Origin: Stratiolaelaps scimitus
Lineage: Eukaryota; Arthropoda; Arachnida; Mesostigmata; Laelapidae
NCBI GenBank assembly: GCA_019614645.1
Contig: JABWDB010000011.1
Coordinates: forward strand, 7,327,501 to 7,391,500
Direction of reading: 5' to 3'
Length of the DNA: 64,000 nt
A program made the position numbers and the translations under genes. This document shows positions 44,422 through 56,010 of the stretch, in pieces; position 1 is the stretch's first letter; every line of letters starts with the position of its first letter. Below the pieces are notes generated by a model, which made no database searches, had not been told where the DNA came from, and saw only the letters and a program-made list of their open reading frames with translations.

Positions 44422-46640
44422 TTTGTCTTTTGTCAAAGTTTCTGGACTTCTGATATAAAATCGGGTGTTAAATAATGCTTGTGAAATGACATCAGATATG
44501 CATGCATGTGTCAGTTCTAGTAAACATATCATAAGCTCTGTATGCTTGTCAATATAAATCGTAAAATATATTTGTCTCAGACTACAAGTACAGCTATCAT
44601 TTGTAGAGAGACAGTATCGAATCAAAATCATGATAAAGACAAGCTGAGATCCTTCCGGAGATTCGGTTCAGAGCAATAACAGGCAGAGTGCTTAATGTGC
44701 AACCTGTCTGTCATTGCTCTGAGGCAAATCGCCAAAGGAAACTGATTTGAAGTGTTCCTGCCCATTCTACTTATCTAGAATTTGCTGAGTACATTAATAT
44801 GAAACGGTGAGTGAGGCAACGGTGCCGCTTCATTAAAAAGCTATGGGGCGCGCACTTACTAAAAAGCCGTCTATCGGCGAGACGCAACCGGTATATCAGG
44901 AAATCGTGCCGCAAGCCTAAAGTTTGCAAAGTCATATAGAATGAAGCGCTCCCCCGCACTCTCTCGTGGAGGGCTAGCGTTTGGTCGGACGAATCGAAAT
45001 TCGAGCCACAGCGAACGAAACGATGCCAGGCCTTCCAGTGTGAGTGTCTCAGGTCCTCTTTCAAGGATGGGAGAAATGGTTTCGGTGAGAGTTTGGCCTT
45101 GTTTCCAGTGTCTTTCAAGCCCCACTTCGTGTCATTGAGCGAACTCCGTGATGTAACAGCGCATTCTCAGCGACAATTTACTACTGTTTATGCGACGGAG
45201 GGGCGGCAGTGTTCGTGGTCGAACTTTTTCAACACGGCAACGCTCCTAAGCATAAATCGGCATTAAGATTTTTAATGCAAATTCAATTAATTATTGATTA
45301 AAAGTTCGATTTTTTTATGACTATTTGGCATAAATCAGGGGGTGTTATTCTCGAAATCTCCTGCCAGATAGTTTCGTTAATCTCTGGGTAGCGGATGGAA
45401 ATTACAAGCCGACGACATGACAAGCTAAGCACACCTGATTGAGAACATTGAGGGCAAAACTATGCTATTTGTCAGTTCTGAGTCGATATCCAGAGACACT
45501 TGATATGCTTGACACACGCACAAGCGGAAACACAGCTGAGGACGGACCGGACTTATGCAGCGACCCAATACTTCACATCGTCGGCAGTCGCCACTCGGCT
45601 GGTCAGGGGACGCTCTTTGGAAAAGTCGAGCGAGGCCTTTCCCCAGCACCGTCTCCCGCAACGTCCGTCCGCCCGTGTTTGTGGGGAGGGGGGGCACAAA
45701 CACGGACGTTGCTCTCCTTGACGTAACCGCCGTCCGCCGTAGCTCTGAGAACGGTGGACGCCGGCGGCAGAGACTGAACGTCTGACGGGTGGCCGCCAAC
45801 CAACGGAGAGAAATTGACGCCATCTGGCACTGAGTGGTTTGTTCGACCTTTTCCTGTTCATCTCGAGTTCCAATATCGGTCAGTTCAATACACCCGCCGG
45901 TCGGCGTTCACTGCGGCACCACCGGAGGGCTCGAGCGACGCTGGCCGTTGAATGGCCATAGATACTTCAGTTAGCGTCCGATAACAGCGTTCGAAATATT
46001 ACTATACCAACCGCGGCCTCACCATTGGCCAAGCGTCTCACGCTGGGGGAACTACCCCATCATTTTGTTTACTATCGAGACGCCAATTTGGGTTGACGCC
46101 AACATTCTACAACCGCTGCGTGTTAAGCGTACTCATCCTCGGGATGTCGGCCTGCTGGGAAAAAGGACAGATTTTGCGGTCAGTGTCCTCAAATCGAAGC
46201 AGCATTTTATATCGCGGTGAGTGGTTCCTAAGGACAATTTGTCCAACAAATAAGACAGCACTGGCGAGTTACCACTAGAGCTATCGGTTAAAACCTCGCA
46301 GAGTGCAATCCGTTGTACATCAGAGCTCGATGACGTATGCAAAAGTTTCAGAAGCGAGTTCATAAACTCCCGCTGCCTGAAGAGAGGTTCGGTTTGAGGT
46401 TCGTCGGTCGTTGGCGATCATTCGTTACCATTCAACCGATTCTCAGACGGATTGTCCTGCGATGACGCTTACGAAGACGTGGCTGTATATAACAATTTAC
46501 GCTGTACGCATCGGTAGACAGCTGGCGAAGAAAGCCGAACTTCGACGTAGCTAGTTCAAGCGATTCTCAGCGGTCGTCTATTATCACGGTGGTGGTGGTG
46601 GCGGTGCTGCTGCTGCTGTTGCTGTTTTCCTTGTTTGTGA
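44422..46640. other. Intergenic, no gene supported
   Basis: Overlapping frames at 45425-45873 (up to 132 codons, four frames, both strands) are typical of stop-poor GC-rich DNA. A CTG-rich patch lies at about 46603-46622. Confidence 0.45.
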
Positions 46641-46830
46641 GTTGAGGAAATTTTCGTCAAACGCACCGACACGACCAGAAGCATTGCAATCTCCATAAAA
46701 GTCGGCCGATCAGAGTTGACGCGGGTGACAACACGTCTCTACCTGCTAAAGCCACCTGAAAGTCCATCTATCCAGCCTGCTGAGAGTCGATCTCACCCCT
46801 AGATTCGGCGTTACATTTGGCACTGCTTCG
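46641..46830 (-). repeat. Family D dispersed repeat
   Basis: On the plus strand: GAGGAAATTTTCGTCAAACG, ACACGACCAGAAG, GTTGACGCGGGTGACAACAC, GTCTCTACCTGC, GAGTCGATCTCACCCCTAGA and GGCGTTACATTTGGC. The blocks occur in the same order as in 51466-51700. Confidence 0.6.
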
Positions 46831-48272
46831 ATGCCGGCGCTGCTGGTATTCGCAGAACTGCTCAGCCTGAGGAAAATAGGTGTTATCGGTCTGTCCGGGC
46901 CTTGTGTGTCTTGAGGCAGTAAGGTTTCATGCTGGCCTGAGTCGCGCCCACTGGATCACTTCTGCCGACGCTCGTTAGTTGGAGCTCTCCCCAGCGACGC
47001 GAGCGTCTTTTCTACGGTGCAGGGCCCCTTAGAACTCCGAAATGGACGGACATGGCTGTAGCTAGCGAATCAAGAAGAAGTGCTAACAGTGAAAAATGGT
47101 TTCCGTCATCATGGCCGGGATAAAACCAATGGTATCGTGGAAAGCCCCGTGTGATGCTCGCTTCTCGGCGAAATGTCAGAAATGATCTCGGTGAAGAAAT
47201 GATGGCTGTTGCCTTACGCCATCCAAATGGGGGATAGACTTAATTAGCCTAACTATCTCAGAGAACATGGTACGGAGGAGAATTTCGGCGTCAACCGCAT
47301 GTCGGCTCGTCGTGTAATTAGATAAGCTCACCATTCCCACTGGGGGATGGCGAAATCTTCACAAAAGCTTTCGCAATGTTCGCCCAGCAATCTTTGACTG
47401 GGAATTCGCTTTGAGGTATATATATATATATATATATGTGGAGAGACAGAGAGGGCACAGACCAGTTAGCAGGTCGATAACCCTAAATAATCCAAACGAC
47501 CTCTTGAAGGTTTCAATTTCTTAAAATCATATAGCCATTTCGTACGCTGATGGGACGATACACAACACCTGGTTCGTTAGAGCCTGTGTTTTTGCTCTTA
47601 CTTTCCAAGCATATCCGTGCACAATGCCGCCACGAAGCAATTTCCAATGGCACCAAACTCGAAATAGCAATAGGTTCCAATAGGCCAAATGTGCTCGGAG
47701 ATATATATATCTATATATCTATGTGAGGCTGAACAAACCAACGTACCCACTACCATAGCAGTAGACTACTTCGTCAAGAGCTGTCCAGCTTTGTGCTTAC
47801 TGGCTATGGAAGAACTTTCTGGATTCATTAAGTGTGCCAACAAGTGGGTCGACTGACCACAAGTGGCTTCTGGAGAAGCCGTTGAGAAAAGGACAATTTC
47901 ATCTACTCTCTAAACTTTTGAAATATAAGAGACTTTTCGAGTAAAGCCTGGGGCTTCCACAACGGCCGCCTGCCGCCAATTCGTTTCGGGATTTTGCCTC
48001 CGGCGGACAAATTCGACTCGATGGTCCATCTTAAACTAATTCAGGACAAGCATAGGCTGAACAGGCGCGTACCGTGTGGACGTAGCCTTTGATAGGCTCG
48101 TCGAAAATCAACAAAGCACTTTTAATATTATTAACAAAGTTATGGACCCCGAAGCTGAATGCGTAATAATATTGTATCACGGGCGTGTGCAGGCAGATGG
48201 AGTGACGCCAACTTACCACGGAATCTCCGGATAACCTTGATGTTGAGTAATTACGTCGTTTATAGTACAATT
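46831..48272. other. Intergenic with two (TA)n patches
   Basis: TA tracts lie at 47416-47437 and about 47699-47720. The rest has very few open frames. No gene is seen. Confidence 0.5.
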
Positions 48273-48420
48273 TTCCGGGTTAACTCACAGCCTTAAACCG
48301 TTAACTACGGAACTGCTTCGGGCATAAGGCTTCATAAGGCGGACCCCTTTCAATGCAATGGTTCAACGGTTGGTGTTCGAGCCCATGCGCCTTCTCCTCG
48401 ATCGCAAGGCACGAGCAGTT
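48273..48420 (-). repeat. SINE B copy, decayed
   Basis: On the minus strand it keeps the head GGCTCGAACACCAAC region, the ACCATTGCATTGAAAGGGG body, GTCCGCCTTATGAAGCC and a degenerate AGTTAACGGTTTAAGGC 3' end. The stem-loop has lost its pairing. Confidence 0.6.
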
Positions 48421-48734
48421 ATTGTTGCACCTATGTATCTCGCAAACCCGTCTTGCTCACGATCTCTGCATAAGACGCGCAACTTTCTAAATCTTCGAAA
48501 CGACATACAATCAATCGCTAGACGTGAGACCACTTCATTCAAGCAATTTGTGTAGTTGTGTAACTGTCTATGCAATTGTCTGATTTTGCTCAATTGGACA
48601 CGTGTTACGAGATACGGCGCAATCAAGCATAATCAAATTGCGCGCCGTTAGTGTCAATCTCGCGATACGCTCTACATACTGATCATGATGAGACATGCAA
48701 CCGAGCTCGGGATAGTGAATAGAGGGAGACGATT

Positions 48735-48900
48735 ATTGATCGATTAAAGGAATATGGCAATTTCTTCAATGCCTAGGTTCTTTGCTTATTATATGTCCTC
48801 ACCAGGTTGCGGCTGCGGCGGTGACTCGAACCTGCGCCCTCCCTCTTTTCACAGCCAGAGACGTTGCCGTTCAAGCCACCGCCACGCTGACCAAGCGGTG
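48735..48900 (-). repeat. SINE A copy, near full length
   Basis: On the plus strand: GATTAAAGGAATATGGCAAT (3' body), CTTATTATATGTCCTCACCA (linker), GACTCGAACCTGCGCCC (B box), CACAGCCAGAGACG and CACGCTGACCAAGCG (head with A-box-like TGGTCAGCGTGG on the minus strand). It shows the complete order of parts of the family. Confidence 0.75.
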
Positions 48901-49435
48901 TTAAATTTCGTATTTCTGTATATTATATTTTGCCTTGATCTTGTACGACTCGAGCTTCGTTCCCTTGTAATTTGTTTTAACCTTCAAATGTTTTATTTAA
49001 AATATCTGTCCGTACCTGGCCATACTCCTATGCCTCTACAATATTTGCGTCCATTTCCAACAGGACACGGTAAGGGTTTACGGGTTTTGATCTAAGTACT
49101 ATTAATCAATTAAAAGCAAAGAACGCACGGCAAGGCTAGACGTACCGTTGCACGCGCCACTACCACCCGGTTCTATCGTTAACTTAACAGCTAGAACAGC
49201 GAAGCGACCAAGCAGTTACTGATTCCTGCTTGAACAAATACAATAAACATTATCGTTAGGGGTCTGCGTGTGCTCGTGGCATGGTTAACAGCGTAGCGGG
49301 TGGCAGGTATCATTTCAGCCCAAAAGGGTTCCCTCTATTGTTTCCGCTGCCTGCCAGTGTATAATTGCTATCACGACTTCTATTTTTATTTGGGCTATGG
49401 TTTGTAACGACTGTCGTGTTGGTCCAAACTATATG
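48901..49435. other. Intergenic, nothing recognised
   Basis: No repeat or gene is supported. Confidence 0.5.
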
Positions 49436-49505
49436 TGTCCTGCGGGATTCGAACCGGAGACCGTAGAGTTGCAGGTCCTATATTACCACCATCACCACCT
49501 GTATT
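49436..49505 (-). repeat. tRNA-like SINE head remnant
   Basis: The minus strand reads GGTGGTGATGGTGGTAATAT, AGGACCTGCAACTCTACGG and TCTCCGGTTCGAATCCCGC. B box GGTTCGAATCC is perfect, but the T stem and acceptor do not pair, so a functional tRNA is unlikely. It fits neither family A nor B and may be a third tRNA-derived family. Confidence 0.45.
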
Positions 49506-49613
49506 GAGGAACGGGAGTGTCTATTGACTCAACGGCTCTACTCCCAGCCTCTATTCGTTGCTGGCGTTTGCTGTTGTTGGGCCTGCCGCGAAATCTACGC
49601 GCCCCGACCACCT

Positions 49614-49636
49614 TATATATATATATATATATATAT
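49614..49636. repeat. (TA)n microsatellite
   Basis: A TA run of about 11 units. Confidence 0.9.
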
Positions 49637-50177
49637 TACGGAAGGAGTCCGGCACTTGTGCAATCAGTCGTTCGTTGTTCATTGGTCGCTTAAGTGTGCA
49701 GGGCATGTAATTAGTGTTGCTTGCTTGCTCGACTGCGCTTCGCGGTGGCTGCTGCTGCGCTGCTCCTGAATCACTCCGAAGGAATGGAGTCGAACGACGG
49801 CCCAGCAGACCTGAGGTGTCCCCGTTCGCGTACAGGTGTGCAGCAGCAGCAGCAGGCGATCATTTCTTCGCGCACAGTCGACTGGTGTTCACTGCGTGGC
49901 TTGACTGGTTACGGCCAACGGCCTCTTGAGGGGTCTTCGGGGCTCAGCGTAAGGGCGAACGAGCAGTCTCAGAAGTGGATGTGAGGAGACGCAATTAGGT
50001 TTATTCAGAGGCTAAACAATGTTCTCTCTCCTGCGAGCTGCCTCTCTCTCTCTCTTTTTCTTGCGAGCGCTGACAAATGTTTGGCGCTATCGAAGCAACG
50101 GGAACCTCTGGGTCATCGCGCGTTCCCGCTGTGAAATCGTCACTGAGACCTGAGGTGCAATATTGTGGGCGCGTGCT
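49637..50177. other. Intergenic, nothing recognised
   Basis: A (CAG)n patch lies at about 49841-49856 and a (CT)n patch at about 50041-50056. Overlapping frames of 71-87 codons span the CAG patch. No gene is supported. Confidence 0.45.
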
Positions 50178-50316
50178 CATCGTCACGGCGGCTAAGCCTC
50201 TGGCTGTCGGAAGCCAGAGGCCGCAGGTTCGAGCCCCGCTGAGTGACATGTAGAGAGCTTAAGCATTGTAAAAATTGCAGCTCCTTTAGTAAATCAATAA
50301 AACCTTTACCTTTACT
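50178..50316 (+). repeat. SINE A copy, best full-length example
   Basis: Head GGCGGCTAAGCC, hairpin arm GCCTCTGGCT-GTCGGA-AGCCAGAGGC (perfect 10-bp stem, 6-nt loop), B box GGTTCGAGCCCC, the short linker TGAGTGACATG, body AGAGCTTAAGCATTGTAAAA and ATTGCAGCTCCTTTAGTAAA, tail AATAAAACCTTTACCTTTAC. The arm is twice the length of a tRNA anticodon stem. With 39065-39208 and the fold-back copy at 12171 it forms a subtype distinct from the copies at 2234, 29220, 31841 and 48735. Confidence 0.85.
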
Positions 50317-51465
50317 GTAGTCTGCATTAACTTTTAAATGAAAAAGGAGCACACCCCGTGCACTCCAGGCTGCTTCCCTCGGATCGTCAAATCGAATCGG
50401 TCCTCGTTCACATTGCAGCTGAATCTACCACTTCCTTTCTCATCGTCTCCACCCATTCGCTCCTAGAGTTTACTGTTAATTTCTCGTACCGTGCTTCAGT
50501 GTATGTGTGTTGTGAAAATATGCCTGGGCATCAGCACTCACTTTGCGTTTCCTGGAGAAATGCAATGGGTGTCTGACTACGACCATTTAAGCCTAAGGTG
50601 ATTATACCCAGAAGGGTTTCTGCAGACGTCGACAGGCGACTCGAAGACGTGCGACGGATTTGTTTTCGAGAGCCTTTCTTGAGTGCGCCGTCACGACACT
50701 TGCCCGTTCGGTTCAAGGTGCAACTATCGGAACTTGGACTATACGCGGTGCATATACTGAGAGCGCTATTTATAGAAGGGCAAGCAGGCATCATCATTAG
50801 GCGTTGTGTTAGCCCTAGTGCTTTCTTTACAAGATTGTGTTTGTGTTTCGTGCACAGTCACCCCGGCCGAATCCGCAGTTACGCAGTTCGATTTCGATCA
50901 CAGATCGTTTGTTTGTTTCGACGAGCAGGAGCTCGAGACGTTATTGAGCCACCGGTTAAGCCAGCCTCTTCTGGGACAGACAAAATTAAGAGGAGCGAAT
51001 TTCTCCCGGCGGACTCACAACAATCCAACATTGAACGCCCACGGCGGAATCGTTTTTCGGTAACGACGATTAACCGGCCACACGGCAGCCGACGATCGTC
51101 GTTAATGGCACATTCATTGATCTTACGCCTTGGCGACTTGTTAGTTCAACGAAGCATTATGACCCATACTGGCAAAGGCTGGAGTTTTTCCTGCAGTCAT
51201 TGTTGCCATATTGTTAAATATCATAGAAATCGGTTCTCAATTTACTCTCAACAGCACACACTACACTGGAACATTGATAATAATAATAACGTTATTATTA
51301 TACACGTATTATGCCGATTGAAAGCATCAGCGCTCAATGGTTGATTCGGTTTTTCATTTTTTTTTTTGCTTTTTCGAGAGGTTGGATAGAAAGTGTGCCT
51401 TCACTTCTGAGGTCTTCGCCACTGGAGGGTAAACCTCCTACTCGCAAAAGGCCTTGAGCACCGTG
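50317..51465. other. Intergenic; longest open frame of the window
   Basis: A plus frame is open for 248 codons (50598-51344). It has no domain, transmembrane or repeat pattern that I recognise, runs straight through a SINE B remnant at 51004-51047, and ends in Asn/Ile codons from an AAT-rich patch. I do not call it a gene. Confidence 0.4.
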
Positions 51466-51700
51466 GAGACCTGGACCCTGGCCTATTCTTTAGGAGGTAG
51501 GAGTAAATTTTCTTCAAACGCACGGACACCACTCTGGCCACTTTCGATGGGCGACATTCGAATCTCTATTTCGAGGGTGGCCCGGTCCACTGCAGGGTTG
51601 ACCTGGATGACAAGACGTCTCGACCTGCCTAAAAACCACCATTCCCTGTTGAGGGTCTATCTCTTCCCCAGATTCGACTTCACGCTTGGCGTTACCTCGA
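51466..51700 (-). repeat. Family D dispersed repeat, longest copy
   Basis: On the plus strand: TAGGAGTAAATTTTCTTCAA, ACGCACGGACACCACTCTGG, CCGGTCCACTGCAGGGTTGA, GACAAGACGTCTCGACCTGC, CCCTGTTGAGGGTCTATCTC and GATTCGACTTCACGCTTGG. The reverse complement matches 24763-24945, where the A-rich end gives a likely sense direction. Confidence 0.65.
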
Positions 51701-52404
51701 TATCTAATAGGAACTATGTGTGTAACTGCTCCGGTCGGTGTTCCATTGGCAAGACCTTGACGTCACACTGATGTACACCAGTTCGAGGTCAAGGTTCCGT
51801 GGAATGATTATACGTTCGCAGAGGCGGCAAGCGACTCACCCCTCTATCGCCCCGGATTGTCCCATTACTTTTTCAGCGACCCGCATTCTAGATTTACGAC
51901 AATATATTGATTTGCGTTTTGCGTATCAGCCGGACAGGCAGCAGCAGCTGCATACGCGGCCAAGTAGAAATGGCAAATGAATTTGCTAGACGGCATCTAG
52001 CTACCTGGACGGGATGATAACCTATTTGGCTACCTCGTAGTGCATAGTGAAGTAATTAGGCAGTGGCTGATCGTTCTAAATAGGCTGGGCTATTTAGGGT
52101 GAGTTGATAGCTAAAAATAGCTCGCAACCATTACGCTGCCACTTGGCCATGAAAGCACGCGGCGCGTGGAGCGATCGCAGTTGTGCCGAGGCAGTAAGTG
52201 GCCGCATTTGGCCAACATGTATGCCATCGACTGTCGTTGACCGATAAATAAACGGTGATGATCGTTCCGGGAGACACCTTCCACTCGAGCTGCGGGACGC
52301 TTTCAGAAATGGTCAGACGATTCGAAATATACGCTTGGCTTGCTGAGCGCCTTCAGCGGTGACATGATTGCAGGGCGGGGATCCATCCAAGTAACTATTC
52401 TCTT
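51701..52404. other. Intergenic, nothing recognised
   Basis: No gene or repeat family is supported. Confidence 0.5.
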
Positions 52405-52586
52405 TACGGCCTTAACCATTTAACGTTCACGGAACTGCTTTCAGCATGAGGCTTCATAAGACGGACAACCCAGTGTGTAAATGCAAATTGTGCACCGGTG
52501 AGAATCGAACCCGTGCGAGCACCTGCGTGTCTCCCCCGGTTGCAAGGTAGCCGCACACGAATTCACCACTCGATCGGGCTCGACCA
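52405..52586 (-). repeat. SINE B copy, near full length
   Basis: The minus strand runs from a head CGAGCCCGATCGAGTGGTGA through GTGTGCGGCTACCTTGCAAC, GGGGGAGACACGCAGGTGC, B box CGGGTTCGATTCTCACCGG, TTGCATTTACACACTGGG, TCCGTCTTATGAAGCCTC to GTTCCGTGAACGTTAAATGG. The 3' stem-loop is lost; GGTTAAGGCC stands in its place. Confidence 0.8.
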
Positions 52587-53436
52587 CGAAGTCGTGTACG
52601 AGGCGAAGCTGTTCATTGTACAATTGTTAAACCGGAACCGGGGCTCAGCTCGGTGACAGATCCCCAATCAGCCGACGATGTAGATTGCGCTGTTCGTCAT
52701 GACGTAATTCAAACCGAATTTGACACAGACCACACATCAGTACAGTACACGAGAGTTACGCCCCATAGAGTTCTTCTTCACTGAGAGCGGCACTGTACAG
52801 TGTTGTAGGCCAACTGGAGCTAAAACGGCAGCTGCACCCACGTTCGTTACTCAATGCCACCTCGCCGCTAGTCGACCATCACGTCTGGGCGGTAACGACT
52901 TCAACGTTTATTGAAGAGGCTAGACCCACAGTTGCCGAGTCCGAAGGTTGCCGACCCCCGGCGATCGCATGTGTCCCTCCCTGCGTTCTGTGTCCGCTTC
53001 GTCAATGGGACACTAACGTGAGTAGACACAACCGCTATATCTCCGGCCGCAGCTTGCGAGGCTGATGGCAGACGCCTCGCAATCGGACACCTCGGCTCAT
53101 TAGGCCGCCGTTATAATAGGTAGTACTATATATTAATATTATAGTCATGTGAGCGAGTAGAACTATTAATAATTATATAGTTCAACTTGAATAGGCTATA
53201 ATTGCAGCAATATTCAACTGGAGCGAATCGTGGCTATGGACACTGTTTATTGTGTTTTTTTTTTGGAGACGCCCAATGATCGCATGACTCTTGCGCGTAA
53301 CTTCCATCGTAGAGATGTCTAGGTCAGCTGGGGAGCTAAGTCTAGCGCAAGTATAACAACAAGTGCATACGCCAATCTTCGATAAGAAGGTGTTCCAGAT
53401 AAAAGCAGTGCGCTCGTATAGATACTACACTTCTAG

Positions 53437-53472
<36 letters not shown>

Positions 53473-54450
53473 TCCTGGAACATGTTTTTTCTTGTGACCC
53501 ATTGCGCAAGGGGCGTATTTCCAGTATACTCATATGCCCGCCCTCGAAGGGCGTGTTGCTGTTTATCCTTCGTCTATCTCTCGACTGAGAATCATTCACG
53601 CTCCTGCAAAGCTTCCAACGCACTAATGACTTTGACAATTAATCACTTGTAAAAACCCATTTGCAGCCTACCTTCCAGAGGTGCGTCCAATTAGCCAGCC
53701 GCTCTCGCGCGACTGTAAGAAGTCGTTCAGCGTTCACAAGCAGCTTCCTAGCTGCACCTTGTTGTCGCTTAGTTATCCAATGCTCATCGGAACGGCCACT
53801 TATTGTTCGACCCTGGAAGAATTTCTCATTTCAGAGAGGGATGGGCTCGCCAAGGCAAGCCCTGGCAAGAAACGTCTCGCGAAGAGCTTCTTCCCTCTGC
53901 TTCTAGCCGCACATCGGGGTAGGTCGCGAGATGACGAACCAAATGCTATTTAGGTTAATGGACCTATAAAACCTCACAGTAAGGCGACTCCCGGCCTACG
54001 GGCTTCGAGTTACAATTACGGTGACAGTATCGTCCCACGAAATCGCTGGGTGAAATTGCTCAGTTAAGCCTCTTATAAAACCATATGCTATGGTTCAGGT
54101 CGTCCCATGGCCCAGAGCGTATCTCGATCTGCTTCAAGGACTTGCTAGTATATAAATCCGGCGTGATTACGATGATGCTAATTGCCATAACGGAAAGTTG
54201 TGACGAGAGTCAAACTGGGATGCCATGGAGCGAGCAAGCATGAACTACAACTACTGCATACGGATATAGGAGGAGCTCGAACGTCGTGTTTCAGTCGAGA
54301 TACCTCCAGCTCTTCATGGGCCAGAGCTACGCAAGGGGACGCTTCCATTGCACTGACATCAATCCGGCTTTCAGCGGAATCCACAAACATCTAGGTAGCG
54401 TACTATCTCAGCGACTTTCCTTTTCTTGACTGCCCTCTTACGCTTTATCG
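52587..54450. other. Intergenic with a long (TA)n tract
   Basis: A (TA)n tract lies at 53438-53469. Frames of 64-98 codons have no domain. No gene is supported. Confidence 0.45.
53438..53469. repeat. (TA)n microsatellite
   Basis: A TA run of about 16 units. Confidence 0.9.
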
Positions 54451-54452
54451 TT

Positions 54453-54492
<40 letters not shown>

Positions 54493-54762
54493 TTGCGGTT
54501 GTTGCTGTTATTGGTGCTGATGCTGCTTTTGTGGTTGTTGTTATTGTTGCTGCTGCTTTTGTGGTTGTTATTACTGCTGCTGCTGCTGTTATTGTTGCTG
54601 CTGCTGCTTTTGTGGGTGTTGTTATTGTTGCTGTTGCTGCTGCTTTTGTGGTTGTTATTGCTGCTGCTGCTGTTATTGTTGCTGCTGCTGCTGTTGCGGT
54701 TGTTTCTGTTATTGTTGCTGATGCTGCTATTGTGGTTGTTGCTGTTATTGTTATTGTTGTTG
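54451..54762. repeat. 312-bp compound triplet repeat
   Basis: About 104 consecutive triplets, mostly CTG, TTG and TTA, with a higher-order block CTGCTTTTGTGGTTGTT recurring near 54525, 54555, 54606, 54642 and (as CTGCTATTGTGGTTGTT) 54722. Because no triplet in it forms a stop in most frames, several frames are open on both strands: poly-Leu or poly-Val/Ala on plus, and a 124-codon Asn/Ser-rich frame on minus (54438-54812). An Asn/Ser-rich coding exon is possible but nothing beyond the repeat supports it. Confidence 0.85.
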
Positions 54763-56010
54763 GCCCAGTTGGAGCCAACTGAATTCCAATGAGCGGCCGC
54801 CCAACCGTACATAAAGGCGAATAGGGTTTCACCGGTGTCGTGGCTAAGTCGTCATTTAGTCATCGATAGTCTTGTGAATGCCATTGAAAGGAGATCCTTG
54901 CCGTTATCCGTCCGCATCACCATACACCAGCCAAACCCGTCACGGGGAAATATATCAGGAATAAACGCTCGAAGGATTTATAAGCAACGAGTTCAACTGG
55001 GTCAACGTTGGACGTCGTAAATTGCATCTTGCCCTCCTGCGAAGTGCACGATCCATGTCATCGGTCTCGCAGTTGTAATACTACCTGTATTGAGGCCGGC
55101 TGCTGACCCTGGTTGGCTAGTAGCAGTTCGCGCTAACGGTGTCACACAGAGCGAATGCAGGGAGTTTATGTTGCTTGTTTAGTAATTTTTGTTATTATCA
55201 GCTGGTCTGGAAATAATCTCATTTCCAAATAATCTCATCGCTCAAATGTTATATTTCGTTCCGAACTCAATAACAGCCTACTAGTTACACTATTCGAGTA
55301 AAAATTATTTGTGACGTTATAATTTGAGGGTTTCCCAAACGTCGTGCCCTGGGTTGCTTTCGAAATGACGACAAGTCGCTTGTGAAATAAAAAAAGTGAT
55401 TATTTTGTCTGATTATGATTTTGTCCGACTCGTGTGGTAAACACCCAAATTATTATTATTATTATTATGACAGCTTGATAATAACGGTCAGTTCTATATT
55501 TGTTCTCCGACTGGAAACGGCTATCTTTATCCAATTTTCCCAATTGGTCACATGAAGGTCAGCACGGCTGGCTACGGCGTGATTACACTTGAAACACAAA
55601 CCACAAAATGTCGGGCCATCATCGAACACAAGGATAGAGAGAGACAGAGAGAGAGAATTTTCTCTTGAACGTATCGTTGGGTCATTGCAACGGAGATGGC
55701 TGTCAGTAAAATAGCAAGGGTGGATTCTAACTCAATATTGGCGCTTCGGGAACGGTCAATCGACGTACACTTGAGTTTTCCGGAAATCAGTAGTCAACGT
55801 GGCGGTCAATTTGGAAAAATATGAAGCTCACCATCGGGGTTCATTATCGGCTGCGCTAGGAGGACTTCGAGATAGAGGTGGTATATTGCTTACGTGAGCC
55901 GCATCTCCACAGGGCTTTCGCACGTGAGGCCTTCGCCGACAGCTAGCCTTCGTTGTAGCGATGACATTAAAGATGCCCCAGATGTCGTTTGTAATATAGA
56001 GAAAAAGAGT
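54763..56010. other. Intergenic, nothing recognised
   Basis: Short (TTA)n patch at about 55451-55469 and (GA)n at about 55637-55654. I see no gene. Confidence 0.5.

Noticed and set aside
49436..49505. Possible tRNA gene on the minus strand
   Set aside because: Good B box but T stem and acceptor stem do not pair; better read as a SINE head.
50760..50800. TATTTATA with a TCATTA initiator about 30 bp downstream as a core promoter
   Set aside because: Such short motifs occur by chance in AT-containing DNA and no supported gene follows.
50598..51344. 248-codon plus frame as a protein gene
   Set aside because: No recognisable domain, it reads through a SINE B remnant at 51004-51047 and ends in codons from an AAT-rich patch; kept only as a finding.
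54371..54832. Poly-Leu, poly-Ala/Val and Thr/Ala-rich frames
   Set aside because: All are frames of the same triplet repeat; at most one could be real and nothing supports it.
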